Origin: UBA1081 sp045636025 | Lineage (GTDB): Bacteria > Bacillota > Clostridia > Oscillospirales > Acutalibacteraceae | Assembly (NCBI GenBank): GCA_045636025.1 | Contig: JAZTWP010000025.1 | Coordinates: forward strand, 1 to 25,197 | Direction: 5' to 3' | DNA length: 25,197 nucleotides | Notes under the pieces: generated by a model | Database searches by the model: none | Told to the model about the DNA's origin: nothing | What the model saw: only the letters and a program-made list of their open reading frames with translations | In this document: positions 15,261-23,686 of the stretch, in pieces | How positions within the stretch are numbered: the first letter of the stretch is position 1 | How the letters are laid out: every line of letters begins with the position of its first letter | Translations under genes and position numbers: made by a program

Positions 15261-16424
15261 TCAGAATGTTGATGACATATCAGCCTGAACAGCTTCTTTT
15301 ACATCTTTCTTTGCCTTTGATGTTGCTCTTCTCTTGTTGAGCTCTGCAAGGTAGAGGTCTTCATCAAGAGGAAGTGTTACAGGCACATTGCCGAGCCATG
15401 ATGAAAGATATGCAGCATTACAGATTGTAAGACCGTTGATACCTTCAACACCTTCAGCAACAAGAGGGGTGCCGTGAAGAATGTGAGCAGCAAAAGCATT
15501 TGTAACACCTACGTGCTGTTCATTCATGCCGTCTGTTTCAACTTCAATAACATTATGTTCGAGTTTTTTGAAGCCGTCTGCTGCTGCATATGTGTATTCT
15601 GAAAGCTTTTCACTGAGCTCAACAACTTCGATTGAATTTCCTGTGCAGATGATTCTTGCTTTGTCGAGTGTGATTTCAAGTCTGTTGTCACCGGGACAGT
15701 CACCTGTTGTTGTGATGAACACGCCTGTTGCACCGTTGGGATATTCTGCATAGATTGTTACATCGTCTTCAACTTCGATATCGTGCCATTTGCCATTGTG
15801 ACAGAATGCAGTAATTTTTGAAGGCATACCGCATATCCACTGCCAGAGGTCAAGGTTGTGAGGTGCCTGATTCATAAGAACGCCGCCGCCTTCACCGTCC
15901 CATGTTGCTCTCCATCCGCCTGAGTTATAATAACCCTGAGTTCTGTACCAGTCGGTGATAATCCAGTTTGTTCTTCTGATTTCACCGTAAACACCGCTTT
16001 CAACAAGTTCTTTTGCCTTACGGTATATGTGGTTTGTTCTCTGGTTATACATAAGAGCAAAAGTCTTATCCTGAGTTTTTACATATTCATTGAGTTCACG
16101 GACATCCTTTGTGAAAACACCTGCAGGCTTTTCACAGAGAACATTGATACCCTTTTCAAGAGCCTGTTTTGAAAGTACGGGGTGAAGATAATGGGGAGTT
16201 GCGATGATGATTGCATCAACCATACCGCTGTCAAGAAGTTCGTCTGTGCTTGTGAATGTCTTAACCTCGGGAACCTGAGTAAGTGCAAAGTCAAGTCTGT
16301 CCTGCTTTATGTCACAGACAGCAACAAGCTCCATTTCCTTGATTTTGCCGTCTGTATACATCTTTATGTGAGATGAACCCATATTACCTATACCGATGAT
16401 TGCGTATTTAAGTTTTGCTGACAT
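15261..16424 (-). CDS. Gfo/Idh/MocA family oxidoreductase
   Basis: A 387-residue NAD(P)-dependent sugar or cyclitol dehydrogenase family member. The N-terminal Rossmann fold shows GIGNMG (11-16) and an acidic Asp38 in AVCDIK, suggesting NAD preference. The catalytic lysine is Lys99 in CEKPAG. The C-terminal domain has EGGGVLMNQAPHNLDLWQW, with His189 in the family's active-site position. The substrate is not identifiable from sequence; inositol, amino sugars and glycosyl breakdown products are all possible. AAAGGAGAT supports the start. It has its own terminator and is separated from the downstream esterase by that gene's promoter, so the two are probably independent. Confidence 0.88.
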   Translation of the reverse strand: MSAKLKYAIIGIGNMGSSHIKMYTDGKIKEMELVAVCDIKQDRLDFALTQVPEVKTFTSTDELLDSGMVDAIIIATPHYLHPVLSKQALEKGINVLCEKPAGVFTKDVRELNEYVKTQDKTFALMYNQRTNHIYRKAKELVESGVYGEIRRTNWIITDWYRTQGYYNSGGWRATWDGEGGGVLMNQAPHNLDLWQWICGMPSKITAFCHNGKWHDIEVEDDVTIYAEYPNGATGVFITTTGDCPGDNRLEITLDKARIICTGNSIEVVELSEKLSEYTYAAADGFKKLEHNVIEVETDGMNEQHVGVTNAFAAHILHGTPLVAEGVEGINGLTICNAAYLSSWLGNVPVTLPLDEDLYLAELNKRRATSKAKKDVKEAVQADMSSTF

Positions 16425-16495
16425 AAAATCTATCTCCTTTTTTGTTAATACAAATCAGAATTTGTCGGAATATTTGCACGAATTAAAATTAAATG

Positions 16496-16573
16496 TGTAG
16501 GGAGCGATGCCCACATCGCTCCGCAGAGGCAGATGAGATTTCCAACGGACCGATCAGGGGATCGGTCCCTACA
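16496..16573. repeat. TGTAGGG-ended palindromic element, copy 1
   Basis: A 78-bp element with 8-bp perfect terminal inverted repeats TGTAGGGA / TCCCTACA. Two internal hairpins are present: GGAGCGATG-ccca-CATCGCTCC and ACCGATC-aggg-GATCGGT. It is noncoding, and lies between the end of thrS and the start of the Gfo/Idh/MocA gene. A homologous copy is at 23583-23661. Confidence 0.82.
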
Positions 16574-16607
16574 TTTGGTTTGTTCAAACACCTCGATAAA
16601 TCATTAT

Positions 16608-18551
16608 TTACCAGATAACCTTATCTTCAACATCTTTCTGTGCCATAGCCATAAAGTCTTCGACTGTCATTGCGCCCTGATCACCGAAGCCTCTCTTTCT
16701 GACAGAAAGTGTGCCTTCTTCTGCTTCCTTGTCACCGACAACGAGCATGTAAGGAATCTTTTCCATCTGAGCTGAACGGATTTTGTAGCCTGTCTTTTCG
16801 CTTCTGTCGTCAACAGTTACTCTCATGCCCAGAGCTTCGAGCTTTGCCTTGACTTCATAGCAGTAGTCAAGATGTCTGTCTGCGATGGGAAGGAATCTGA
16901 TCTGCTCGGGAGCAAGCCACATGGGGAATGCACCTGCGTACTTTTCAATAAGAAGTGCGAGTGTTCTTTCGTAACAGCCGATTGATGTTCTGTGAATGAT
17001 ATAAGGATTCTTCTTTGTACCGTCACGGTCAACGTATTCCATACCGAACTTTTCTGCGAGCATCTGGTCGATCTGGATTGTGATGAGTGTATCTTCCTTG
17101 CCGTAAACGTTCTTGATCTGAATATCGAGCTTAGGACCGTAGAAAGCAGCTTCGCCGATGCCGATTTTGTAATCAATTCCGATATCGTCAAGAATTTCTT
17201 TCATAATACCCTGAGCTTCATCCCACTGTTCAGTTGTACCGATGTACTTAGCTGTATCTGCGGGATCCCACTGTGAGAAACGATATGAAACGTCTTCATA
17301 AAGACCGAGAGTCTTGAGCATGAAGATGCAAAGGTCAAGACAACGTTTGAATTCGTCAGCAAGCTGTTCGGGAAGACACATAAGATGACCTTCTGAAATT
17401 GTGAACTGACGAACACGGATAAGACCGTGCATTTCGCCTGATGATTCATTTCTGAAAAGAGTTGATGTTTCAGCCAGTCTCATAGGAAGATCACGGTATG
17501 AACGTGCTCTGTTGAGATATGCCTGATACTGGAAGGGACAAGTCATAGGACGGAGTGCAAAAACTTCGTCATCCTTTTCTTCGTCACCCATAACGAACAT
17601 GCCGTCTTTATAGTGATCCCAATGGCCTGAAATCTTGTAAAGATCGCTCTTAGCCATAAGGGGAGTCTTTGTACGTACCCAACCACGCTTTGTTTCTTCG
17701 TCTTCAACGAATCTCTGGAGTGTCTGGACGATGAATGTACCCTTGGGAAGAAGAATGGGAAGTCCCTGACCGATTGTATCAACTGTTGTGAAGAGTTCAA
17801 GCTCTCTGCCGAGTTTGTTGTGGTCACGCTTCTTTGCTTCTTCCATCCTGAGAAGATGTTCTTCAAGGTCAGCAGCCTTTGTGTAAGCTGTACCGTATAC
17901 ACGCTGAAGCATCTTCTTTGTTGAGTCACCTCTCCAGTAAGCACCTGTTGCACTTGTGAGCTTGAATGCCTTTACTCTTGAAGTGTCAGGAATGTGAGGA
18001 CCGGCACAAAGCTCAACAAAATCACCCTGCTTGAAGAATGAAATGTTTTCGCCCTTGCCTGCGTGTTCTTCTATAAGTTCAACCTTGTAGGGTTCGTCTT
18101 TTTCTTTCATCATTGCAAGAGCTTCGTCTGCAGTCATTTCAAACTTTTCAAGCTGAAGACCTTCCTTGACGATTTTCTTCATTTCTGCTTCGATTTTTTC
18201 AAGCACTTCGGGAGTGAAAGGAACATCTACATCGAAGTCATAGTAAAAACCGTTTTCGATTGCAGGACCGATAGCAAGTTTTGCTGAGGGGAACAGTCTT
18301 TTAACTGCCTGAGCAAGAATGTGTGATGCTGTGTGACGGAAAGCCTTTTTACCTTCTTCATCATCGAATGTAAGAATTTCGAGAGCACAGTCCTTATCAA
18401 GTACTGTGCGAAGGTCTGCAACTTCACCGTCAATTCTGCAGACGCAAGCAGCCTTGTAAAGACCCATACCGAGACTTTTTGCAACTTCTGCCGCTGTAAT
18501 GCCGGCATCGAATTCCTTAACAACGCCGTCTTTAAGAGAAACTTTAATCAT
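16608..18551 (-). CDS. thrS: Threonyl-tRNA synthetase
   Basis: A 647-residue class II synthetase charging tRNA-Thr. The start at 18551 (MIKVSLKDG) follows CCGGAGGTAA and is preferred to an ATG 14 codons upstream. Domain order is TGS (about 1-62), the editing domain with HTASH and later CAGPHIPD, the catalytic core with RNESSGEMHGLIRVRQF (motif 2) and TCPFQYQAY (zinc-ligand Cys), and the C-terminal anticodon-binding domain from about residue 545. Length is typical. It is the second gene after a T-box leader, downstream of a small membrane protein gene and separated from it by 90 bases. No obvious terminator follows. Confidence 0.97.
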   Translation of the reverse strand: MIKVSLKDGVVKEFDAGITAAEVAKSLGMGLYKAACVCRIDGEVADLRTVLDKDCALEILTFDDEEGKKAFRHTASHILAQAVKRLFPSAKLAIGPAIENGFYYDFDVDVPFTPEVLEKIEAEMKKIVKEGLQLEKFEMTADEALAMMKEKDEPYKVELIEEHAGKGENISFFKQGDFVELCAGPHIPDTSRVKAFKLTSATGAYWRGDSTKKMLQRVYGTAYTKAADLEEHLLRMEEAKKRDHNKLGRELELFTTVDTIGQGLPILLPKGTFIVQTLQRFVEDEETKRGWVRTKTPLMAKSDLYKISGHWDHYKDGMFVMGDEEKDDEVFALRPMTCPFQYQAYLNRARSYRDLPMRLAETSTLFRNESSGEMHGLIRVRQFTISEGHLMCLPEQLADEFKRCLDLCIFMLKTLGLYEDVSYRFSQWDPADTAKYIGTTEQWDEAQGIMKEILDDIGIDYKIGIGEAAFYGPKLDIQIKNVYGKEDTLITIQIDQMLAEKFGMEYVDRDGTKKNPYIIHRTSIGCYERTLALLIEKYAGAFPMWLAPEQIRFLPIADRHLDYCYEVKAKLEALGMRVTVDDRSEKTGYKIRSAQMEKIPYMLVVGDKEAEEGTLSVRKRGFGDQGAMTVEDFMAMAQKDVEDKVIW

Positions 18552-18641
18552 ATATATTACCTCCGGTTGATAATTCATTATGTCATAGGACACCTATTGG
18601 GCGTCAGTTCTGAAATTCGTAATTTGTGCAGATTAATCTTA

Positions 18642-19094
18642 TTAAAACTGTTTCATAAAATCGTCCAAACCGATTGCGTACGGGTCAATAAAAAGCCATC
18701 TGTTTTTTGATTTTATTAAAATTGTACCAATCTTTGTCCTTTTTACTTTTTCTATATCTGAATATGTATAGCATAAAGTATGATTGAATGATGTTCTGTA
18801 ATAAAAACCTGTTTCATCATAAGTGATTCGCCAATTTAAAGTACTTATAAAGCTGGTTAATGATATGAAAATAGTGATTAAAAAAAGGATTATCATATCA
18901 ATTCTGCTGTAATCATTATAATATTCATATGCAAATACGGGTACATTGAAAAGCACATAACAGAACGCAAATACAAATGTATAAAATTTAGGCAATCTTA
19001 CGATTTTTAAATCTGTTTTTTCTTTTTTTATAAATGCCAAAAATATTGTTATTATAAAAATAATGGCACAGATTATCAATATATTTTTCAGCAT
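18642..19094 (-). CDS. Small membrane protein with PH-like C-terminal segment
   Basis: A 150-residue protein with three hydrophobic helices (about residues 4-22, 36-56 and 66-88). The roughly 62-residue C-terminal part is rich in beta strands (WRITYDETGFYYRTSFN, then YTYSDIEKVKRTKIGTILIKS). The pattern resembles bacterial PH-like membrane proteins of DUF6560 type; this is family impression, not a proven match. AGGAG lies eight bases before the ATG. The coding DNA is visibly much more AT-rich than thrS or glnA beside it, which suggests later acquisition. It sits between a T-box leader and thrS, so it should be induced under aminoacylation stress. No function is assigned. Confidence 0.75.
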   Translation of the reverse strand: MLKNILIICAIIFIITIFLAFIKKEKTDLKIVRLPKFYTFVFAFCYVLFNVPVFAYEYYNDYSRIDMIILFLITIFISLTSFISTLNWRITYDETGFYYRTSFNHTLCYTYSDIEKVKRTKIGTILIKSKNRWLFIDPYAIGLDDFMKQF

Positions 19095-19111
19095 CTTTTT
19101 GAACTCCTAAT

Positions 19112-19357
19112 AAAAAAACTCCATCCCAGAAACAGGGATGAAGCATCAACTCCACGGTTCCACCCAAATTACAGATAAAATCTGTCACTCAAGTGACTTT
19201 AACGCAGTCATACGGCACACCTTAACGCAATTATGCTTTCCGGCGGCACTCGGGAGTGGTAACGATTGCTTACACTTTATTCTGCTCACAGCAAATGCAG
19301 AACTCTCTGAAAAAGTGACGGTGCAATGCCTTCTCCGTCATAGTTTTATCACTATTA
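19112..19357 (-). promoter_or_regulatory. T-box leader, probably threonine-specific
   Basis: Read on the minus strand, this leader has Stem I features (AGAGAG followed by a TTCTGC/GCAGAA hairpin whose loop contains GCTGTGA), a CACT/AGTG Stem III and the T-box bulge sequence GGGTGGAACCGTGG (19152-19165). It ends in a terminator (CATCCC/GGGATG, 19122-19140) with a seven-T tract at 19112-19118. T-box RNAs sense uncharged tRNA and cause readthrough. TGGA in the bulge would pair with a tRNA whose discriminator base is U. A candidate specifier codon is ACC (Thr) at 19258-19260, followed by A. The assignment to threonine is supported by thrS downstream but not proven by a full fold. Confidence 0.88.
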
Positions 19358-19363
19358 CATTTA

Positions 19364-19391
19364 ATTATAAACACTATACGAAAAAAGTCAA
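19364..19391 (-). promoter_or_regulatory. Promoter of the T-box/thrS operon
   Basis: On the minus strand, TTGACT (19386-19391), 16 bases and TATAAT (19364-19369), placing the start just before the T-box leader. Confidence 0.8.
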
Positions 19392-19416
19392 GAGGAAAAA
19401 CAAACAATAATTTATC

Positions 19417-19526
19417 AATTCACAATGCACAATTATAATCGGAAGGGTTTTCACCCTTACCCATTTATAAGCAGAATCTGCCTTAGTGGCAATATCTGCA
19501 TAATTGTGCATTTTGCATTGTGAATT
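19417..19526. repeat. AATTCACAATGCA-ended palindromic element, copy 2
   Basis: A 110-bp element in opposite orientation to the copy at 794-911, with the same perfect 13-bp ends. The internal hairpin reads AAGGGT-tttc-ACCCTT here and AAGGGC-ttt-GCCCTT in the same-sense reading of copy 1. It lies between the glnA terminator and the T-box operon promoter. Together with the T-box and terminator it explains the 485-base gap 19095-19579. Confidence 0.8.
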
Positions 19527-19533
19527 GAGCATT

Positions 19534-19572
19534 AACAAAAAAAACAACCACAACAAACATCTGTTGTGGCTG
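19534..19572 (-). terminator. Rho-independent terminator of glutamine synthetase
   Basis: On the minus strand, CAGCCACAACA pairs with TGTTGTGGTTG (one wobble) around a six-base loop, followed by a run of eight or more T. It begins eight bases after the glnA stop. Confidence 0.92.
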
Positions 19573-19579
19573 TAAATTT

Positions 19580-21676
19580 TTATACACTGTAAAGAAGGTC
19601 TGAGTATGTGGGATAAGGAATATATTCCTCTGACATATCAACTTCGATTTCGTCTGCAACTGCTCTGAGTTCATTCATAGCTGAAAGAATCACATCTCTT
19701 GTATAGAATGCAAGTTCCTGAGCCTCTGTAACATTTTTTGCGCCTGCAACTGCATTGTCGAGAGCTTCGATTTTTTCATACATTGCGTTTGTAAGCTTTG
19801 TGAGCTTGTCTGCAAGAAGGAATGCTGCATCGTTTTCAACATTCATACCGATAGCTTTCTTTGCTGCAAGAGTCTGGGCGAGTGAGCCTGTGAAAGAAAT
19901 CGCTGCGGGAAGAAGCTGTTTCTTTGCCATTTCAAGCATTGTGAGAGCTTCAATGTTGATTGTCTTTGTGTACAGCTCTGCAAGGATTTCCTGTCTTGAA
20001 CGCACTTCAAGAGCAGTGAATATATGATGCTTCTCAAAAAGGTCAATATTCTTCTGTGCTGTGTAGTGAGGAATTGCATCTGCAGTTGTCTTGAGGTTGA
20101 GAAGACCTCTCTTTTCTGCCTCTTTCACCCAAACTTCGTCATAGCCATTACCGTTGAAGATAATTCTTGCGTGATTTCTGAATTCACGACGGATAATGTG
20201 GCTTACAGCCTTATCGATATCCTCTGATTTTTCAAGATAATCTGCAAACTGTGAGAATGACTCAGCAACGATTGTGTTCATAACAATGTTGGGGTCTGCT
20301 ATTGAATAGTTTGAGCCGAGCATACGGAACTCAAACTTATTACCTGTGAAAGCAAAGGGAGAAGTTCTGTTTCTGTCGGTTGTGTCTTTTGTGAAGTCGG
20401 GAAGAACATCAACGCCTGTCTTCATGGCAACCTTCTGAGGACCTTCAACATCATCTTCTTTATTGATAAGAGCCTGAATGATTTTTGTCAGGTCGTCGCC
20501 GAGGAATACAGACATAATTGCGGGAGGTGCTTCATGACCGCCGAGACGGTTGTCGTTACCTGCACTTGCAACGGAAATTCTCATAAGGTCCTGATAATCG
20601 TCAACAGCCTTTACGACTGCCGCAAGAATGAGAAGGAAAGTCTTGTTTGACTGAGGATTCTTGCCGGGGTCAAGAAGATTTTTTCCGCTGTCTGTTGAAA
20701 TTGACCAGTTGTTGTGTTTACCGCTTCCGTTTACGCCTGCAAAGGGCTTTTCGTGAAGAAGACATACAAGATTATGTTTCTTTGCAACCTTTTTCATAAT
20801 TTCCATTGTGAGCTGGTTGTGGTCGGTTGCGATATTTGTTGTTGAGAAAACGGGAGCAAGTTCGTGCTGTGCGGGAGCAGCTTCGTTGTGCTCTGTCTTT
20901 GCAAGAATGCCGAGCTTCCAGAGTTCTTCGTTAAGGTCTTCCATATATGCCATAACTCTGGGCTTGATTGCACCGAAGTAGTGGTCATCCATTTCCTGAC
21001 CCTTGGGAGGCTTTGCACCGAAAAGTGTTCTGCCTGTGATGACAATATCTTTTCTCTGTTCATAAACCTTTCTGTCCACAAGAAAATATTCCTGCTCTGC
21101 ACCAACAGTTGAGATAACTCTCTTTGTGTCAACACCGATAAGATTGAGAACTCTTACAGCCTGCTTGCTCAGTTCTTCCATTGAACGCAGAAGAGGAGTC
21201 TTCTTATCAAGAACTTCACCTGTATAAGAACAGAAAGCTGTGGGAATGCAAAGTGAATTCTCTTTGATGAATGCATATGAAGTGGGGTCCCAAGCAGTGT
21301 AACCTCTTGCTTCAAATGTTGCTCTGATACCGCCTGAGGGGAAACTTGATGCATCGGGTTCACCCTTAATAAGCTCTTTACCTGAGAATTCCATAATAAC
21401 TTTTCCGCCGGGAGCGGGAGTGATGAAGCTGTCATGTTTTTCGGCTGTGATACCTGTCATAGGCTGGAACCAATGAGTATAGTGAGTTGCGCCCTTACTG
21501 ATTGCCCAGTCTTTCATAGCGTGAGCTACGGCATTTGCAAGAGTGATATCAAGTTCCTTGCCCTCTTCAACAGTTTTGTGAAGAGATTTATAAATTTCTT
21601 TGGGGAGGGTTTCTCTCATTACCTCATCATTGAAGACGAGAGAACCGAACATTTCAGGTACGTTTTTTACTGCCAT
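19580..21676 (-). CDS. glnN: Glutamine synthetase type III
   Basis: A 698-residue GSIII, an ATP-dependent enzyme joining ammonia to glutamate. Length and N-terminus (FGSLVFNDEVM) separate it from the roughly 450-residue GSI. Characteristic segments are THYTHWFQPMTG near 62-73, EHNEAAPAQHELAP (metal and glutamate binding) near 263-276, and LHEKPFAGVNGSGKHNNWS near 309-327. GSIII is common in Bacteroides, Ruminococcus and cyanobacteria. The start has an AAAGGAG site. It is monocistronic with its own strong promoter, a leader hairpin and a terminator. Ammonia regulation is likely but not directly visible apart from the leader structure. Confidence 0.96.
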   Translation of the reverse strand: MAVKNVPEMFGSLVFNDEVMRETLPKEIYKSLHKTVEEGKELDITLANAVAHAMKDWAISKGATHYTHWFQPMTGITAEKHDSFITPAPGGKVIMEFSGKELIKGEPDASSFPSGGIRATFEARGYTAWDPTSYAFIKENSLCIPTAFCSYTGEVLDKKTPLLRSMEELSKQAVRVLNLIGVDTKRVISTVGAEQEYFLVDRKVYEQRKDIVITGRTLFGAKPPKGQEMDDHYFGAIKPRVMAYMEDLNEELWKLGILAKTEHNEAAPAQHELAPVFSTTNIATDHNQLTMEIMKKVAKKHNLVCLLHEKPFAGVNGSGKHNNWSISTDSGKNLLDPGKNPQSNKTFLLILAAVVKAVDDYQDLMRISVASAGNDNRLGGHEAPPAIMSVFLGDDLTKIIQALINKEDDVEGPQKVAMKTGVDVLPDFTKDTTDRNRTSPFAFTGNKFEFRMLGSNYSIADPNIVMNTIVAESFSQFADYLEKSEDIDKAVSHIIRREFRNHARIIFNGNGYDEVWVKEAEKRGLLNLKTTADAIPHYTAQKNIDLFEKHHIFTALEVRSRQEILAELYTKTINIEALTMLEMAKKQLLPAAISFTGSLAQTLAAKKAIGMNVENDAAFLLADKLTKLTNAMYEKIEALDNAVAGAKNVTEAQELAFYTRDVILSAMNELRAVADEIEVDMSEEYIPYPTYSDLLYSV

Positions 21677-21703
21677 ATCAGGAATTCTCCTTTAACAAAA
21701 TAA

Positions 21704-21729
21704 AAGTGCCGATGTAATCATCAGCACTT
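21704..21729 (-). promoter_or_regulatory. Terminator-like hairpin in the glutamine synthetase leader
   Basis: On the minus strand, AAGTGCTGATG pairs with CATCGGCACTT (one wobble, four-base loop), followed by TTATTTTG, between the promoter and the gene. It could attenuate glutamine synthetase transcription, stop read-through from the upstream dockerin genes, or both. Confidence 0.62.
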
Positions 21730-21749
21730 CTGCTTATGATACGAATGCT

Positions 21750-21779
21750 ATTATAAAACTAATAAAATATATTTGTCAA
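21750..21779 (-). promoter_or_regulatory. Sigma-A promoter of glutamine synthetase
   Basis: On the minus strand, consensus TTGACA (21774-21779), 18 bases and consensus TATAAT (21750-21755). The leader to the start codon is about 65-70 bases. Confidence 0.85.
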
Positions 21780-21840
21780 TAGCAGTCATATATTTTTAGA
21801 ATGTAGCATAAACAAGACAATCTGCAAAGTGAAAAATTGG

Positions 21841-23433
21841 TCAAAGTATATCATCAACCACAACTGTGAAACCGAATTCTTCAATCGGCTCATCTTTATA
21901 ATGGTATGATACAAGTTCAAAGTGAACAGTATATGTCCCTTCTTTGAGAGCCTTGAATGTAAATGTCTGATTATATGGTGTGCCGGGGTTGATTTCAACA
22001 TCCTCAGGCGGAGCAATGGTATCGGAAATCTCAAATGCACTTTCATCAGACACAGTACATTTCCAGTTGTACAAACCGCTTCCTGCATTTTTCAGTTTAT
22101 CAATAACAAATGTATTCCCTTCTGAAATTGTTATTTCAGGTTTGTCGAATTCTTCAAGTTTAGCAGAAACACGCAGTATTTTTCGCGCATCGGCTGCATT
22201 GACAACACCGTTTCTGTCAATATCGGCAGCGCATATCTTCACATCGTCAAATATTTCTATCTTTGCAGCACATCTTAAAGCAAGTCTTGCATCAGCGGCT
22301 GTCACATCTCCGTTGCAGTTAATGTCACCGACAACACAGATATTGATGGTGTCTGAAACAATACCGCCCTGATGTGCAGTAATTGTTTCACCGTTTACAA
22401 CAGGTCTGTCCGTATAACCTGCACTGGCAAATCTGTAAGTAAGGTCAGCTCCATATCTGCCTGCGGTTGAAGAAATTTGCCCGTCAAAAAATTGCTCTGT
22501 TACTGTAAAAGGCAAATGCAGTGTATCCCCGTCAAGATAAAGTTCAAGTCTGTCTGAAAGCACAATTTCAGGAATTTCACTTTTTTCATAAACATTACTC
22601 GCAGGACAATGTCCTTTTATTTGCAGAACTTCGTACTCTCCGTCTTCTTTTATTATCTTTGCACCTACAGAAAACGCAGCGTTCTTTTTTGCCTTAACTT
22701 CAAAAGTAACGTTTATATTGCCGTTTACCTGCTCATCACAATTCCAAATAATATAATATTCATTTTCCGTTTCTTCAGTTAAAAAAGAAATGCCTTCATC
22801 TGAAACAATTCCGCTCAATGCGAGAGCCTCTTTATCATACTGAAAAACAACTTCTGTTTTTTCAGCTTCGGAAAAATATACAACAGGAATTGTAAATATC
22901 ACATTTTCACCGAGAATAAAAAACTTCTTGTCACAGGTTATATTAATTTCTTTATATGGAACAGACAGAATCGGCAAATGCAGATATATCTCAACATTCA
23001 CAGGAATAATCAGTTCCCTTACTGTGCCGTCACAGAACTCTGCCTTGGCAGAAACAGAAAATCCGGTATCATCTTCCTGCAGATTTTCATCAAGCACAAC
23101 AAAGTTCACCCGAAAATATTCTTCTTCAAAAATACCATTGCCTTCTGTCACTATCAACGTGAGTTTTCCTTCAGAATGCTCCTTCTCCACATTGAAATAA
23201 ACAGGGGCACTCACTTCAGGTGATTGCAGTTTATCCGTATTATAGCTCACACTGATTACAAGCTTTTCAACATTACTCAGATTATCAATTCTGATATATG
23301 AATCAAATGCAAGCTCGCCTCCGTATTCATATGAACCGTAAGCATATCCGTCATTGCTTTCCTTTGCCGAAACAAACACACAAAGACCTGCAAAAATAGC
23401 GATTGCCGTTAAAAGTGAGATTATTTTTTTCAT
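21841..23433 (-). CDS. Secreted dockerin protein with chagasin-like (I42) C-terminal domain, paralogue 1
   Basis: A 530-residue exported protein. A signal peptide covers about 1-23. Two beta-rich segments follow (about 36-150 and 160-270). The second, with LGENVIFTIPV, VVFQYDKEALAL and NVTFEVKAKK, recalls cohesin-type sandwiches, but weakly. A linker VYEKSEIPEI precedes a third region. A type I dockerin pair lies at about 368-428: GDINCNGDVTAADAR and ADIDRNGVVNAADAR, each with Asp1, Asn/Asp3, Asn5 and Asp12 of the calcium loop. Residues 433-530 match the chagasin/I42 inhibitor pattern: GSGLYNW in place of the NPTTGYxW loop, then TFTFKALKEGTYTVHFEL and EEFGFTVVV. The start has GGAGGA. Inhibitor function is inferred; other Ig-like roles remain possible. 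Confidence 0.8.
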   Translation of the reverse strand: MKKIISLLTAIAIFAGLCVFVSAKESNDGYAYGSYEYGGELAFDSYIRIDNLSNVEKLVISVSYNTDKLQSPEVSAPVYFNVEKEHSEGKLTLIVTEGNGIFEEEYFRVNFVVLDENLQEDDTGFSVSAKAEFCDGTVRELIIPVNVEIYLHLPILSVPYKEINITCDKKFFILGENVIFTIPVVYFSEAEKTEVVFQYDKEALALSGIVSDEGISFLTEETENEYYIIWNCDEQVNGNINVTFEVKAKKNAAFSVGAKIIKEDGEYEVLQIKGHCPASNVYEKSEIPEIVLSDRLELYLDGDTLHLPFTVTEQFFDGQISSTAGRYGADLTYRFASAGYTDRPVVNGETITAHQGGIVSDTINICVVGDINCNGDVTAADARLALRCAAKIEIFDDVKICAADIDRNGVVNAADARKILRVSAKLEEFDKPEITISEGNTFVIDKLKNAGSGLYNWKCTVSDESAFEISDTIAPPEDVEINPGTPYNQTFTFKALKEGTYTVHFELVSYHYKDEPIEEFGFTVVVDDIL

Positions 23434-23523
23434 ATTTCATTCCTCCTTATACTATTATAACACATCTGAATGCAAAAAAGGGTTACAAAAAAGAATAAAA
23501 AATATTTATTATTCTGCTTTAGA

Positions 23524-23550
23524 ATTATAAGCGTTTTTATTTGTTGTAAA
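23524..23550 (-). promoter_or_regulatory. Promoter block of dockerin paralogue 1
   Basis: On the minus strand, TATAAT (23524-23529) with TTTACA (23545-23550) 15 bases upstream; an alternative -35, TTGTTT, gives 18 bases. It lies within a 56-bp block (23495-23550) that matches the region upstream of paralogue 2 at 54 positions. Confidence 0.6.
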
Positions 23551-23582
23551 CAATAATTTAGCGCACAGATTAATTAATATCG

Positions 23583-23661
23583 TGTAGGGAACGATGCCCA
23601 CATCGTTCCGTCCCGAGCTGACATCAGACTTTACGGACCAATCAGGGGATCGGTCCCTACA
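23583..23661. repeat. TGTAGGG-ended palindromic element, copy 2
   Basis: A 79-bp homologue of the element at 16496-16573, with the same ends and two hairpins. The first stem reads GGAACGATG / CATCGTTCC, a paired change from copy 1. It lies between the two dockerin genes, upstream of the paralogue 1 promoter. Confidence 0.82.
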
Positions 23662-23686
23662 GGGATTGTGCTTAATGAAAAATTGG

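Noticed and set aside
16496..16573. Rho-independent terminator of thrS
   Set aside because: The hairpins lack a T-tract and match a dispersed element elsewhere, so a mobile or structural repeat is the better explanation.
19112..19357. Small plus- and minus-strand open frames over the T-box region
   Set aside because: The conserved leader motifs and terminator explain the sequence; the frames have no supporting ribosome binding sites.
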